From Rhodoplanes sp. Z2-YC6860 (GTDB lineage Bacteria > Pseudomonadota > Alphaproteobacteria > Rhizobiales > Xanthobacteraceae), in the NCBI RefSeq assembly GCF_001579845.1, contig NZ_CP007440.1, positions 1,302,001 through 1,366,000 of the forward strand: DNA of 64,000 nucleotides, read 5' to 3'. The notes beneath the pieces are model-generated. The model was not told the origin of the DNA and made no database searches. It worked only from the letters and a program-made list of their open reading frames with translations. Made by a program: the position numbers and the translations under genes. Below, piece by piece: positions 42,561-51,703 of this stretch. The stretch's first letter is position 1. Every line of letters starts with the position of its first letter.

Positions 42561-43475
42561 GTGCACAGGCGCTACGAACACATCAATATTCCGACAGAAG
42601 TCATTCGGACGCTTGTTGTGATCTCAGAGACTGGGAGCTTCACAAAAGCGGGTGAGAAGCTTGGGCTTACACAGTCTGCCATCAGCGCTCAGGTAAAACG
42701 GCTGCAGGTGTTGTCAGGATCAGCGTTGTTCGAGAAAATCGGCGGTGGCCACCAACTCACTGCGAGAGGAAAAATCATTCTTGGCCATGCGCGGAAACTT
42801 CTTGAGGCCAACGATCAAATACTCGCCATCAGTGGCGGCGCGCATGACAGTCAAGTCATCCGGCTTGGCATTTCGCCGCTGTTTATTGATGAGTTCTTAT
42901 CGCTATGGAAGCCCGATCCGAACGGTCCTCACGTAAGTATCCAATGCGATATGCCTAGCGACTTGGCGAAGACGCTGCTTGATGGCTATCTCGATGTTGC
43001 CCTGCTGTTCAACCCTCCATCCGAAGTCGGCGATCTGCTTGGCGCTTGGCAGGAAGAATTCGTTTGGGTGAGAAGTCCTGAATTTGTACTCAGTCCTGGA
43101 TTGCCACTTCCAGTCATAAGCTGGCCGGGAACACAAACGGACACTCCGTTTATCAATGCGCTGGAACACGCGGGAATAGGCTACAGCGTCGTATTTTCGA
43201 GCAGCGATCTTCACGCGCGTCTAACTGCGGCAGCGCATGGACTTGGTCTAATGGCGCTTCCGCAGCGCAAGATCGACGGACGCTTGGTGGTAGCGACCGA
43301 GTATTACCTTCCGCGTATCAAGCCAATGCAGGTTGGAATCGCGATTCGTCGCGGGCTGGAACATAAAGTGGTGGAATCGATTGCAGCCAAACTTCGAATG
43401 CTTGCACCCACACAACCCCTGAAGCTGACAACCCAGCGCGGACATAGGAGTTCAAGAGACATTAAGCGGAAGTGA
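42561..43475 (+). CDS. LysR-family transcriptional regulator (low-GC patch)
   Basis: 304 residues from a GTG start with a strong ribosome site (GAGGAGGAAG). The N-terminal winged helix is clear: TLVVISETGSFTKAGEKLGLTQSAISAQVKRL. The effector domain follows (RLGISPLFIDEFL, SDLHARLTAAAHGLGLMALP). Codon use is visibly less GC-rich than in the neighbours, and the gene lies between imperfect direct repeats, so lateral origin is likely. No target gene is adjacent. The box upstream suggests synthesis under low oxygen. Confidence 0.9.
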   Translation: MHRRYEHINIPTEVIRTLVVISETGSFTKAGEKLGLTQSAISAQVKRLQVLSGSALFEKIGGGHQLTARGKIILGHARKLLEANDQILAISGGAHDSQVIRLGISPLFIDEFLSLWKPDPNGPHVSIQCDMPSDLAKTLLDGYLDVALLFNPPSEVGDLLGAWQEEFVWVRSPEFVLSPGLPLPVISWPGTQTDTPFINALEHAGIGYSVVFSSSDLHARLTAAAHGLGLMALPQRKIDGRLVVATEYYLPRIKPMQVGIAIRRGLEHKVVESIAAKLRMLAPTQPLKLTTQRGHRSSRDIKRK

Positions 43476-43529
43476 TGCCGGCAACCTCCACGGGCCCGGC
43501 GTCGGCGGACAGAATGGCCGCCTGATCAG

Positions 43530-43616
43530 TCATTGACGCTGATGTCCGCAAAATAGGAACCCCGCAGGCGTCTCGGTGAAGACGAAGATGCTCTCGCCGC
43601 AGAATCGAAATTTCAC
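43530..43616 (-). CDS. Possible 28-residue peptide
   Basis: A GTG start with AGGAG eight bases before it encodes VKFRFCGESIFVFTETPAGF followed by LFCGHQRQ. Two FCG motifs flank a hydrophobic centre. The ribosome site is the main support; it may also be the remnant of a longer gene. Confidence 0.25.
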   Translation of the reverse strand: MKFRFCGESIFVFTETPAGFLFCGHQRQ

Positions 43617-43741
43617 CGGGCAAACTCCTTGATCGAATGAAACGGGCTGATGTCGCTATTGGCACTTCGCCGACATCCAGCGATGTCCGTTTGTCGGTCC
43701 TGGGAGCAAAGCAGACATGGGGAATTTCATGAGTACACGGT

Positions 43742-43813
43742 CTAGTGCAATCTCTGAGTGTGCCATCGGCTCGTTCTGATTACGTCGCAAATGCGCGACG
43801 CTTATCACCGATG
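43742..43813. repeat. Direct repeat B bounding the low-GC patch
   Basis: CTAGTGCAATCTCTGAGTG... to ...TATCACCGATG, matching repeat A at 41507 with a few substitutions and a 5-base gap. It lies about 200 bases from the 3' end of tRNA-Leu. Confidence 0.75.
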
Positions 43814-44011
43814 TCCAAGGGCTGAGTCTTTGACGTTGGCCGAGAATGTCTTTAGCCGGCGTACGCTCAGCAAAGTAAGCCGCTCGGTTTGCCGTGCGAC
43901 GAGTGCGTCGGCTGCGCGAGCAAGAAATCGCCCTTGGATGTGCCCCAAATAAGGTCGAAAATTCTCAGCTACGCGGCCGCGCCGTCTTTCTCGATGAAGC
44001 GGGTTGGTCGT

Positions 44012-44098
44012 TGGTGCCCCTGGCCGGTTTCGAACCAGCACGATGTTGCCATCACCAGATTTTGAGTCTGGCGCGTCTACCAGTTCCGCCACAGGGGC
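44012..44098 (-). tRNA. tRNA-Leu (anticodon CAA)
   Basis: On the minus strand the acceptor stem GCCCCTG pairs with CAGGGGC, followed by A and an encoded CCA. The anticodon stem CCAGA/TCTGG holds the loop CTCAAAA, giving anticodon CAA (reads UUG). A class II extra arm (GTGATGGCAACATC) and a T-arm with GGTTCGAAACC are present. Its 3' end points to the low-GC patch. Confidence 0.95.
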
Positions 44099-44306
44099 AC
44101 GACCGCGAGGGCCGTATTCAGGCGGCCGGGATCATAGCCACGGATGTCCTTGGGTCAATCTTGAGCATGATCCGGGGTCAATCTTTCGGGCGATAATCCC
44201 GCCCGACGGCCGGCCCCGGACCGGCCCCCATCGCTTCACATGCTTTTGCATCGACTTCGGGGGCCCGCGGCGCTATCCGGTGTCGGCCAAAAGCCGGGAT
44301 ATTTCG

Positions 44307-44852
44307 ATGGTTGCCAGCACGTTGAGTTTCGCCCGCAGGGAGCCGCCGGCCGCGGCCGCCATTGCGATCGCGGTGATCGCCATCGCCACCATCCTCGGCG
44401 CCTACTACTTCCAATACGTGCTGGGCTATCCGCCCTGTCCGCTCTGCCTCGAGCAGCGCGTCGCCTATTACGTCGCGATCCCGCTCGCGGCGATGATCCT
44501 GCTCGGCCGCTCGGTCAATTCGTCCCGCAAGGTCATTGCGCTCGCGCTGTTCGCCATTGCCTGCGCCATGCTCTGGAATACGGCGCTGGCCACCTATCAT
44601 TCCGGCGTCGAATGGGGCTGGTGGCCGGGCCCGACGGATTGCTCCGGCCCGATCCCGAGCTACAGCGGCGGCGGCAGCCTGCTCGACAAGATCAACTCGA
44701 CCCGCGTGGTTCGCTGCGACGAGGCAGCCTGGCGTTTTCTCGGCCTGTCGCTGGCCGGCTATAATGTGCTGATTTCGCTCGCGCTCGCCGTGATCGGTTT
44801 GATTGGCTCGGTCGCGGCTTGGAAATCCCGGAACGAAGCTTCGGAGGCTTGA
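44307..44852 (+). CDS. dsbB: Disulfide bond formation protein B (DsbB)
   Basis: 181 residues with four membrane helices. The first periplasmic loop carries the quinone-linked pair C44-P-L-C47 (YPPCPLCLEQR) and the second loop carries C112 and C137 (GPTDCSGPIP, VVRCDEA). It re-oxidises DsbA and passes electrons to ubiquinone. The start ATG 44307 follows CCGGGAT. It stands alone, without dsbA nearby. Confidence 0.92.
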   Translation: MVASTLSFARREPPAAAAIAIAVIAIATILGAYYFQYVLGYPPCPLCLEQRVAYYVAIPLAAMILLGRSVNSSRKVIALALFAIACAMLWNTALATYHSGVEWGWWPGPTDCSGPIPSYSGGGSLLDKINSTRVVRCDEAAWRFLGLSLAGYNVLISLALAVIGLIGSVAAWKSRNEASEA

Positions 44853-44978
44853 AGCGTCCAACGCTTGAAGCTTCCAAGGTCTGAAGCCGAATAACCCCGC
44901 ATCTTCGGGGTTTGGACTGTCGAACCCTCGGTAAAAGGGGGACGCAAAACATCCGCAAAAACCACTGGGAGGTTACGC

Positions 44979-46538
44979 ATGCATCGATTGATGACGTCGA
45001 GCGTGGCGCTCGTGTTTGGCGTGCTGCTCGCAACTGGACTTAGCACCACTTCGGCCGCCGCGCAGTCCGCACAGGATCTGGTGAAACAGGCGGTCGCAGC
45101 CCAAGGCGGCGCCGATGCGCTCAAGGCGCTCAAGACCATCTCGATCAAGGGCGAGGCCAAATTCTGGGAGCCCGGCCAGGCCTTCAAGCCCGGCGGCGAG
45201 CCGCGCTTTCTCGGCGACGCCACCTACACGGCGACCGGCGACTTCGCCAATCACACGGTCAGGATCGATTGGGACCGCGACCAGAAATATCCCGATCCCG
45301 CGATCAAGATGAAATACAGCGAGGTCATGACCCAGAAGATGGGCTACGTGACCGACGAGAAGGGCAGCCAGGCGATGTCGGGCATCCGGCTTGCCGCGCA
45401 GACGCGCGAGATGGTGCGCGGCTCGCCGACGCTGATGCTCTACGCGATGGAGCATCCCGACGCCGTGAGCGCGATGCCGGCACAGAAGCTCGGCAACCAG
45501 TCGTTGCCGGCGATCGGGTTGAAGGTCGGGCAGTACAATTTCACGGTGCTGTTCGACAAGAAGACCAGGCTTCCGGCCGCGGTGCGCACCCGCGACGACG
45601 ACAACATCGCGGGCGATTCCAACTACGATCTGGTGTTCAGCGACTGGCGGCCGGTGGGCGGCGTGCAGATGCCGCAGACCAAGTCGGGCCGGCTGAACGG
45701 AGTCGAGGTGGCGCACTTCACCGAGAAAGACGTGTCGGTGAACGCACCGATGCTGGCCAATGCCACGACGACGCCCGACTCCGTGAAGAACGCCAAGGGG
45801 CCTGCGGCCGACGCACCCTATCAATGGGTCATCCGGCGTCTCTACCTGACACGCTTCCTCGACAGCGACGACGTGATCCATCCGGCGGGCGGCGGGCTGA
45901 AGCTCGTCGAACTCGCGCCGAACGTGCAGCACGTGCAGGGCGGCACGGCCAACAATCTGATCGTCGCGATGAAGGATCATCTCGTCATCTTCGACGCGCC
46001 TTACGGCGAGAAGCAGTCGCGCTGGGTGATCGACGCCGCCAAGGCCAAGTATCCCGGCAAGCCGATCCGCTATCTGGTGCTGACGCATCATCACATGGAT
46101 CACACCGGCGGCATGCGGGCCTATGTGGCCGAAGGCGCGACCATCGTGGTGCCGGCGGGCTCGAAAGACGTGTTCGCGAAAGCCGCGCGGGCACAACACA
46201 CCGTCGCGCCCGACGCGCAGCAGAAGGCGGGCAACAAGGCCGCCAAGATCGTCGAGGTGAAAGACACCATGGCGCTGAAGGACGACACGGCCGAGATCAA
46301 GCTGATGAACATTCCGAACCCGCACGTGGACGGCATGATCATCGGCCATGTGGTCGGGCCGAACATCGTCTATGTCACCGACCTCGTCTCGCCGCGCGGC
46401 ACCATCGGCCGTTCGCCGGCGACCGTTGCGGTGGGTGACGCGCTGCGTAAGGCCGGCATCTCCGGCGCCACCATTGCCGGTGGTCACGGCACCACGACGA
46501 AGCAGGCGGACATCACTCAGGCGCTCGCGGCGAACTGA
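44979..46538 (+). CDS. Periplasmic metallo-beta-lactamase-fold hydrolase
   Basis: 519 residues. A signal peptide (cleavage after TTSAAA, about residue 28) is followed by an N-terminal domain of about 290 residues that resembles lipoprotein-type carriers (KAYL/LolA-like beta sheet, tentative). Then comes an MBL domain with the zinc motif HHHMDH at 370-375 (HxHxDH type) and later Asp and His ligands (VYVTDLVS, IAGGHG). It ends before a clear terminator. It is likely an exported hydrolase of esters, lactones or thioesters; the substrate is unknown. Confidence 0.85.
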   Translation: MHRLMTSSVALVFGVLLATGLSTTSAAAQSAQDLVKQAVAAQGGADALKALKTISIKGEAKFWEPGQAFKPGGEPRFLGDATYTATGDFANHTVRIDWDRDQKYPDPAIKMKYSEVMTQKMGYVTDEKGSQAMSGIRLAAQTREMVRGSPTLMLYAMEHPDAVSAMPAQKLGNQSLPAIGLKVGQYNFTVLFDKKTRLPAAVRTRDDDNIAGDSNYDLVFSDWRPVGGVQMPQTKSGRLNGVEVAHFTEKDVSVNAPMLANATTTPDSVKNAKGPAADAPYQWVIRRLYLTRFLDSDDVIHPAGGGLKLVELAPNVQHVQGGTANNLIVAMKDHLVIFDAPYGEKQSRWVIDAAKAKYPGKPIRYLVLTHHHMDHTGGMRAYVAEGATIVVPAGSKDVFAKAARAQHTVAPDAQQKAGNKAAKIVEVKDTMALKDDTAEIKLMNIPNPHVDGMIIGHVVGPNIVYVTDLVSPRGTIGRSPATVAVGDALRKAGISGATIAGGHGTTTKQADITQALAAN

Positions 46539-46560
46539 GCAACGGAGCAAATAACAACCG

Positions 46561-46590
46561 CGGCGTCCGTCGGGCGCCGCTGTTTTTTTC
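46561..46590 (+). terminator. Rho-independent terminator after the metallo-hydrolase gene
   Basis: GCGGCG, a 9-base loop, CGCCGC, then TGTTTTTTT. It is 22 bases after the stop codon. Confidence 0.9.
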
Positions 46591-46676
46591 AGAGCAGCAA
46601 TGTGTGGTCCACCACAGTTGCGGCACGTTTTGTGGGATTTCATCCAGCTTCGCGCGATCTCTGCTTCTGGCCGGTC

Positions 46677-47672
46677 TCAATCTGGCGCTCGAAAAGACTC
46701 ACCGCCCATCTCCAGAATGTGACGCATCCTGTCGATCCCACTTTCGACGATCGCTGATTTGACGCTCGGTCGGCTGATCACGCTCTGCAATTGAGAGAGC
46801 ACCGCAAGAGCGACTTGCTTGGAGGTCGGGCTCAGCCGCCGGTGCCGTGGCATCACCAGGTACAATTCTCTGTAGAGCGCAGGCTCCTTGATGGTTCGGA
46901 ACACCATGCTCCTGCGCGGCGCACGCAGTGCTGCGATCGTCGGCAGCAATGCGATGCAGGAGCATTGTTCGACCAAGGAAAACATCGAAGTCATGTTGGA
47001 TGTCACGAACTGCGGGCGGACCGGGATTGGCCACGCGGCATTTCTGGCAGCGAGGGTGCGTATTGCAGAGCCTTGCCCTCGGCTCACAGCATAGGGGTGT
47101 TTGCAGACATCGCGCCAGAAAAGATGTTTCTTTCTTGCAAGCTCGTGGTGACGGCTGCAAAGGACCCCCACCTCGTCTTTAAGCAGAAAATGCGATTCCG
47201 CGGTTTCGCTATCGACCAGGAAATTGCCTATGCCGAAATCAGCTTGGTCCATGGTGATCAACTTGCCGATTTCTTCGCCGACGCTTTCTGTCACTCGGAC
47301 TGAGATGTCCGGGTAAACGGTCGCAATCTTCGCGATTGCGGGCACGATCGCGAGTTGGATGACGGATGCCCCCGCAACGATTCCGACCGAACCGGCGCGA
47401 TGCCGCACGACGAGGTCGACTTGCTCCAGCCCTTCGGCGATCTCGCTGAGGACTCTGGTGGCGACAGGAAGCAGAATTTTCCCGGCCTGCGTCGGCTCCA
47501 GGCGGCGTGTCGTGCGATCGAAAAGTTGAGCATCGATTGCCGACTCCAATTGTCGCAGTTGCATGGTCAGAGCCGGTTGAGACAAATGAAGCGAAGCCGC
47601 GGCTTTTGAAATGCTCCCATTCCGCGAGACTGCAACAAGCGCGCGGAGTTGTTTGAGCGTGACGTTGAGCAT
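46677..47672 (-). CDS. LysR-family transcriptional regulator
   Basis: 331 residues. The helix-turn-helix region is LRALVAVSRNGSISKAAASLHLSQPALTMQLRQLE; the effector domain begins about residue 95 (SVGIVAGASVIQLAIVPA). It belongs to the CbbR/GltC-like set of regulators. It is divergent from the Bug receptor gene at 47792 with a 119-base shared control region, so it probably controls that receptor and the flavoprotein gene after it, in response to their substrate. Confidence 0.93.
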   Translation of the reverse strand: MLNVTLKQLRALVAVSRNGSISKAAASLHLSQPALTMQLRQLESAIDAQLFDRTTRRLEPTQAGKILLPVATRVLSEIAEGLEQVDLVVRHRAGSVGIVAGASVIQLAIVPAIAKIATVYPDISVRVTESVGEEIGKLITMDQADFGIGNFLVDSETAESHFLLKDEVGVLCSRHHELARKKHLFWRDVCKHPYAVSRGQGSAIRTLAARNAAWPIPVRPQFVTSNMTSMFSLVEQCSCIALLPTIAALRAPRRSMVFRTIKEPALYRELYLVMPRHRRLSPTSKQVALAVLSQLQSVISRPSVKSAIVESGIDRMRHILEMGGESFRAPD

Positions 47673-47791
47673 TATTACGTTTCCTTATAGGTCGGCTTGA
47701 AATTTAGATTAGCTCGCTCGGAAAGCCGTTTGCTAGACTCCTCGCGCCGGGTGCTGCCTTCAGGATTTTTCCGCGCGGAAGGAGATCATTC

Positions 47792-48781
47792 GTGAGCAGA
47801 TTGAACCGGCGGGGGCTGCTGGCGAGCGCAGCGATGGGATTGGCTGCAACCATCTCCGGGCAAGCCGCCGCGCAGAGCAGCTCTTATCCCGAACGACCGA
47901 TCAGGCTGATCGTGCCGTTCGCTCCAGGCGGCGTCGACGATGTCATCGCACGCCTGTGGGGCGAACAAATGGCATCGGTGCTCGGCACCGTGGTGGTCGA
48001 AAATCGTGCTGGTGCAAGCGGAATGATCGGGGCCAGTGAAGTCGCCCGCGCCGCTCCCGACGGCTACACGCTGCTGGCCGGCAACACCAGCACTCTGATT
48101 CTCAATCCGCTCACCGCAGCCAATCCTTCCTACGATGCGGCAAAGGATTTTGCTCCGGTGACCATTCTTGCCGAATCCCCGCTCAGCATCGCGGTGCATC
48201 CTTCGGTGCCGGCCACCAACATCAACGAGCTGGTGGCCTACATCAAAGCCAATCGCGGCAAGGTTTCCTACGGCTCGCCCGGCACCGGCAGCATCACGCA
48301 GCTGGCGGGCGAACTGTTCAAGCAGGTGGTGAACGCACCCGATGTGACGCACATTCCCTACAAGGGCGGGGGCCCGGCGATGGCCGACCTGATGAGCGGC
48401 CATATCCCCCTGCTGCTGGTGGCGATCACAAGCAACGTGCTGTCACTGCACCGGGCCGGCAAGATCAGGATCGTTACGGTTTTTAGAACGAAGCCGCTTG
48501 CGGTGCTGCCGGATGTGGATCCCGCGGCGACTTACGACCCGCAGCTCGTCGCCGCCATCTTCACGGGCGTGTTCGCACCGGCGGCGACGCCTGATCCGGT
48601 GATCCAGCGGCTGGCCCGTGCCGTCACTGCGCTGGGCGAAAGAAAATCCTTCATCGACCAGCTGCTCGCGGCCGGCTTCGATCCGGTGCTCAACAGTCCG
48701 GACGAAGCGCAGCGTTTCGTGTCCGATCAACGTGGCCGCATCTCGCCGCTGTTGAAGTCGCTCGGCTTCAATGTTCCATGA
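47792..48781 (+). CDS. Bug-family periplasmic receptor 6
   Basis: 329 residues from a GTG start with a strong ribosome site (GGAAGGAGATC). The signal peptide carries twin arginines (LNRRGLLASAAMGLAATISG), so Tat export is possible, unusual for Bug proteins. The core SSSYPERPIRLIVPFAPGGV, VVVENRAGASG and APDGYTLLAG is standard. It is divergent from a LysR gene and 85 bases before a flavoprotein gene, the typical layout for a regulated uptake and oxidation unit. Confidence 0.9.
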   Translation: MSRLNRRGLLASAAMGLAATISGQAAAQSSSYPERPIRLIVPFAPGGVDDVIARLWGEQMASVLGTVVVENRAGASGMIGASEVARAAPDGYTLLAGNTSTLILNPLTAANPSYDAAKDFAPVTILAESPLSIAVHPSVPATNINELVAYIKANRGKVSYGSPGTGSITQLAGELFKQVVNAPDVTHIPYKGGGPAMADLMSGHIPLLLVAITSNVLSLHRAGKIRIVTVFRTKPLAVLPDVDPAATYDPQLVAAIFTGVFAPAATPDPVIQRLARAVTALGERKSFIDQLLAAGFDPVLNSPDEAQRFVSDQRGRISPLLKSLGFNVP

Positions 48782-48866
48782 GGGCGCGCGGACCCGGAAC
48801 ACACGAACATGAGATGATTCTTAGGCGTGAGCCTGAAGCCAGCTTGCAATGGAAGGGTGCGTACTG

Positions 48867-50453
48867 ATGGCTGCGGAAACATTCGATGTCGTGGTTGCGG
48901 GCTTCGGCTTTGGCGGGGCTATCGCTGCGCTTAACGCTGCCCAGCGGGGCGCCAAAACCCTGCTGGTCGAGAAAGCAACACAGCCGGGAGGGCTGTCGAT
49001 CTGCTCCTATGGCGCGGTGCGCAGCGCCAGCGATCCCGACAAGGCGCTCGCCTACCTGAAAGCCACCAATGCCGGTCGCACGCCCGACAGCGTGGTCAAG
49101 GCGCTGGCCGATGGCATGTGCGAATTGGAGCAATATGTGCGTGAGCTTGCCACGGTGAACGGCGCGTCGATCACGACGTCACGGGAGCAGGCGCCGGTAC
49201 CGGACCGGCCCAACGCTCCTTACATCCATGAGCAGAAGCCCCAGCGTCGCAGCTCGGGAAACTACCCGCTGCCAGGCACGGAGACCTTCTACCACACCAC
49301 CGTCGCGGACGTGCCGGGCTTTGACGTGCGCAGCGCCTATCCTTGGGCCAACGGCGCGCCGGACGGGCCCAAGTTATTCAAGATACTTCATGACAATCTG
49401 CTCAAGGCGGGCGTGGAAATCCGGCTGGCGACCGCGGCGTTGCGCCTGATTGCGGAACCGGAGACGCGCACCGTACGGGGCGTGCGGGTGCGCAATAACG
49501 GTGCTGAGCGCGATATCTTCGCGCGGCGTGGCGTCGTGTTGGCAACGGGCGGGTTCGAGGGCGACATCGGCATGCGCGAGCAATTCATGGAAGGCAAGCC
49601 GATCCTCAATGCCGCCGGTGGATCAAACACAGGCGATGGTATCCGCATGGCCCAGCATCTTGGGGCGGCGCTTTGGCACATGTGGCACATGCACGGCTCG
49701 TACGGATTCCGACACAGCGATCCCAGCTATCCCTATTCCATCAGGCTCAAGCGTTTCCCCGACTGGTTTCCAGGTGATGAAGGGCGCGTGAAGCTGCAGA
49801 TGCCGTGGATTCTGCTGGACCGGAACGGACAGCGTTTCATGTCCGAGCAGCAGCCCTATACGCAGGACACATGCGTGCGGCCGATGCAGTATTTCGATCC
49901 ACTCACTCAGGGCTTCCCGCGCAATCCAGCGTACATGGTGTGCGACGACAAGGGGCGGCGTCTCTATCCCCTTGGCAAGCCGACGTCCAACGACGAGGGC
50001 CTGCGCTATGTATGGAGCGACGACAACATGAAGGAGGTCGAGTCGGGCATCTTGAAGCAGGCCGGCACACTGGCTCAACTGGCGAAGATGCTCGGCCTCG
50101 ATGCGGCAGCCGTCGAGCGCAGCGTCGCGCGTTGGAATGCCATGTGTGATGCTGGCGCGGACGAGGACTTCAAGCGTCCGCCCGGTTCGATGATGCGCAT
50201 TGATTCGCCGCCGTTCTACGGCGCGCCGGTCTGGGCGACGGTCTCGAACACGCAAGGTGGCCCGGTGCACGACGAGAAGCAGCGGATCATCGATGCGTTC
50301 GGCGATCCCATCCCGCGGCTCTACGCTGCCGGCGAACTTGGAAGTTCATTTGGGCACCTCTATCTGTCCGGAGGCAATATCGCCGAGTGCTTCGTGACCG
50401 GCCGGATTGCCGGTCGCAACGCTGCTGAAGCGGAACCGCTGGCCGGCATTTGA
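48867..50453 (+). CDS. FAD-dependent oxidoreductase, fumarate reductase flavoprotein-like (TcuA/KstD type)
   Basis: 528 residues. The FAD-binding motif FDVVVAGFGFGGAIAALNAA is at the N-terminus with its acidic partner LLVEKATQPGG. The C-terminal FAD contact is LYAAGELGSSFGHLYLSGGN. It resembles flavoproteins that reduce or desaturate dicarboxylates or ketosteroids, such as tricarballylate dehydrogenase. Here it follows a Bug receptor, fitting a tricarboxylate-like substrate. ATG 48867 is preferred over 48849 because GGAAGGG lies before it. No signal peptide, so cytoplasmic. Confidence 0.88.
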   Translation: MAAETFDVVVAGFGFGGAIAALNAAQRGAKTLLVEKATQPGGLSICSYGAVRSASDPDKALAYLKATNAGRTPDSVVKALADGMCELEQYVRELATVNGASITTSREQAPVPDRPNAPYIHEQKPQRRSSGNYPLPGTETFYHTTVADVPGFDVRSAYPWANGAPDGPKLFKILHDNLLKAGVEIRLATAALRLIAEPETRTVRGVRVRNNGAERDIFARRGVVLATGGFEGDIGMREQFMEGKPILNAAGGSNTGDGIRMAQHLGAALWHMWHMHGSYGFRHSDPSYPYSIRLKRFPDWFPGDEGRVKLQMPWILLDRNGQRFMSEQQPYTQDTCVRPMQYFDPLTQGFPRNPAYMVCDDKGRRLYPLGKPTSNDEGLRYVWSDDNMKEVESGILKQAGTLAQLAKMLGLDAAAVERSVARWNAMCDAGADEDFKRPPGSMMRIDSPPFYGAPVWATVSNTQGGPVHDEKQRIIDAFGDPIPRLYAAGELGSSFGHLYLSGGNIAECFVTGRIAGRNAAEAEPLAGI

Positions 50454-50467
50454 GACGCATGCGCTGG

Positions 50468-50544
50468 CTACGGATCGAGTTCCGTGTCCCAATAGAGATA
50501 GTCGAGCCAGCTGTCGTGCAGGTCGTTCGGCCGGAACAGCCGGC
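50468..50544 (-). pseudogene. Displaced 3' end of an HNH endonuclease gene
   Basis: On the minus strand it encodes LFRPNDLHDSWLDYLY and WDTELDP then stop, matching the last residues of the intact HNH nuclease at 59356 (LFPPNYLHDSWLDYLY, WDTELDP) with about 90 percent DNA identity over 77 bases. The rest of the gene is absent. It lies just after the flavoprotein gene and marks the left border of an 8.8-kb block. Confidence 0.85.
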
Positions 50545-50711
50545 AAGCGCTCGCGGCAAATTGAACGAGCGGTCCTTTTTCCGATCGAGACGAAAGTGCC
50601 AGCCCTGCCGGCCATGCAGGGCATCACTCATCAAACGCGCCGCTGAACGCTTGTCGCTGTGACAGCCGGTCTATAGCTTTTCCACCGGAGAAAAGCGGGG
50701 GCGTTCGATCG

Positions 50712-51689
50712 ATGCGTGCGTGTTTTCGTTCGGCATTGATGGCGTTGCTGGCGCTGTGCGCAGCGGCTGGCGCAGCAGTCCCGGCGCGCGCGCAAACCGA
50801 AGCTTATCCGAACCGCCTGGTGCGCATCGTCGTCCCGCTTGCGGCGGGCAGCGTGACCGACGTGCTGGCGCGGCTGGTGGCCGACAAGCTCGGCGAGGTC
50901 TGGAAGCAGACCATCATCGTCGAGAACCGGCCGGGCGTTCCGGGCATCACCAGCGTCGCCAAGAGCGCGCCGGACGGCTACACGCTGCTGGTGAACTCCA
51001 ACGGCCACACGATCGCGGGCGCGGTCAACAAGGATCTGCCGTTCGATCCGGCCAAGGATTTTGTCGGCGTGACGCAACTCGTGTCGGCGCCGCAAACCTT
51101 GATCGTGCCGGCAGACCTTCCGGCGAAGACGGTCGCGGAGTTCATCGCGCTGGCCAGGCAAAAGCCCGGTCAGATGAATTTCGGCTCGTTGGGGGTGGCC
51201 AGCGCGGCGTTTCTGGGCGCGCAGATCTTCAGGCACGAGGCCAAGATCGACATCGTCCACGTGCCATATAAGGGCTCGCCCGAGGCGATCACCAGCGTGA
51301 TCCGCGGCGACACCCAGCTCTACTATCTGTCGGTCAACCTCGCTGTCGAGCTGCACAAGGCCGGCAAGGTGCGCGTCATGGCGGTCTCCACGCCGCAACG
51401 AAGCGCCGCGTTGCCGGACGTGCCGACTGTCGCCGAGTCCGGTCTGCCGAACTATTCGTTCGATTCCTGGTTTGGCATGATGGCGCCGGCCGGCACGCCG
51501 CCCGCGGTCGTCGCCAAAATCCAGAGCGATATTGCAGCGGTGCTGCATGCTCCGGAAACGGCCGCGCGGCTGACCACGCTTGGGCTCGTGATCGTCGGCA
51601 GCAAGCCCGATGTGTTCGACGCGCTGATCAAGTCGGACACCGTGCACAACACCGAAATCCTGCGCCAAGCCGGCGTCACGCCCAATTGA
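50712..51689 (+). CDS. Bug-family periplasmic receptor 7
   Basis: 325 residues. The signal peptide ends AAVPARA and is followed by QTEAYPNRLVRIVVPLAAGS, IIVENRPGVPG and APDGYTLLVN. LAAGS replaces the usual AGG(T/P), a slight change in the ligand loop. It starts a unit with two RidA genes (14-base gap). The ribosome site is weak. It is the first gene inside the block bounded by HNH 3' ends. Confidence 0.9.
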   Translation: MRACFRSALMALLALCAAAGAAVPARAQTEAYPNRLVRIVVPLAAGSVTDVLARLVADKLGEVWKQTIIVENRPGVPGITSVAKSAPDGYTLLVNSNGHTIAGAVNKDLPFDPAKDFVGVTQLVSAPQTLIVPADLPAKTVAEFIALARQKPGQMNFGSLGVASAAFLGAQIFRHEAKIDIVHVPYKGSPEAITSVIRGDTQLYYLSVNLAVELHKAGKVRVMAVSTPQRSAALPDVPTVAESGLPNYSFDSWFGMMAPAGTPPAVVAKIQSDIAAVLHAPETAARLTTLGLVIVGSKPDVFDALIKSDTVHNTEILRQAGVTPN

Positions 51690-51703
51690 GACGAGGTTTC
51701 GCC

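Larger units (their letters stand above)
43476..44011. other. Intergenic region between LysR gene and tRNA-Leu
   Basis: 536 bases. It contains a possible 28-residue frame (43530-43616, minus), the second direct repeat copy (43742-43813), and about 200 bases up to the tRNA in which I see no gene. There is no integrase fragment. Confidence 0.5.

Noticed and set aside
50346-50627. 93-codon minus-strand frame spanning the HNH fragment
   Set aside because: It reads the duplicated HNH end in the wrong frame; the correct frame gives the family C-terminus.
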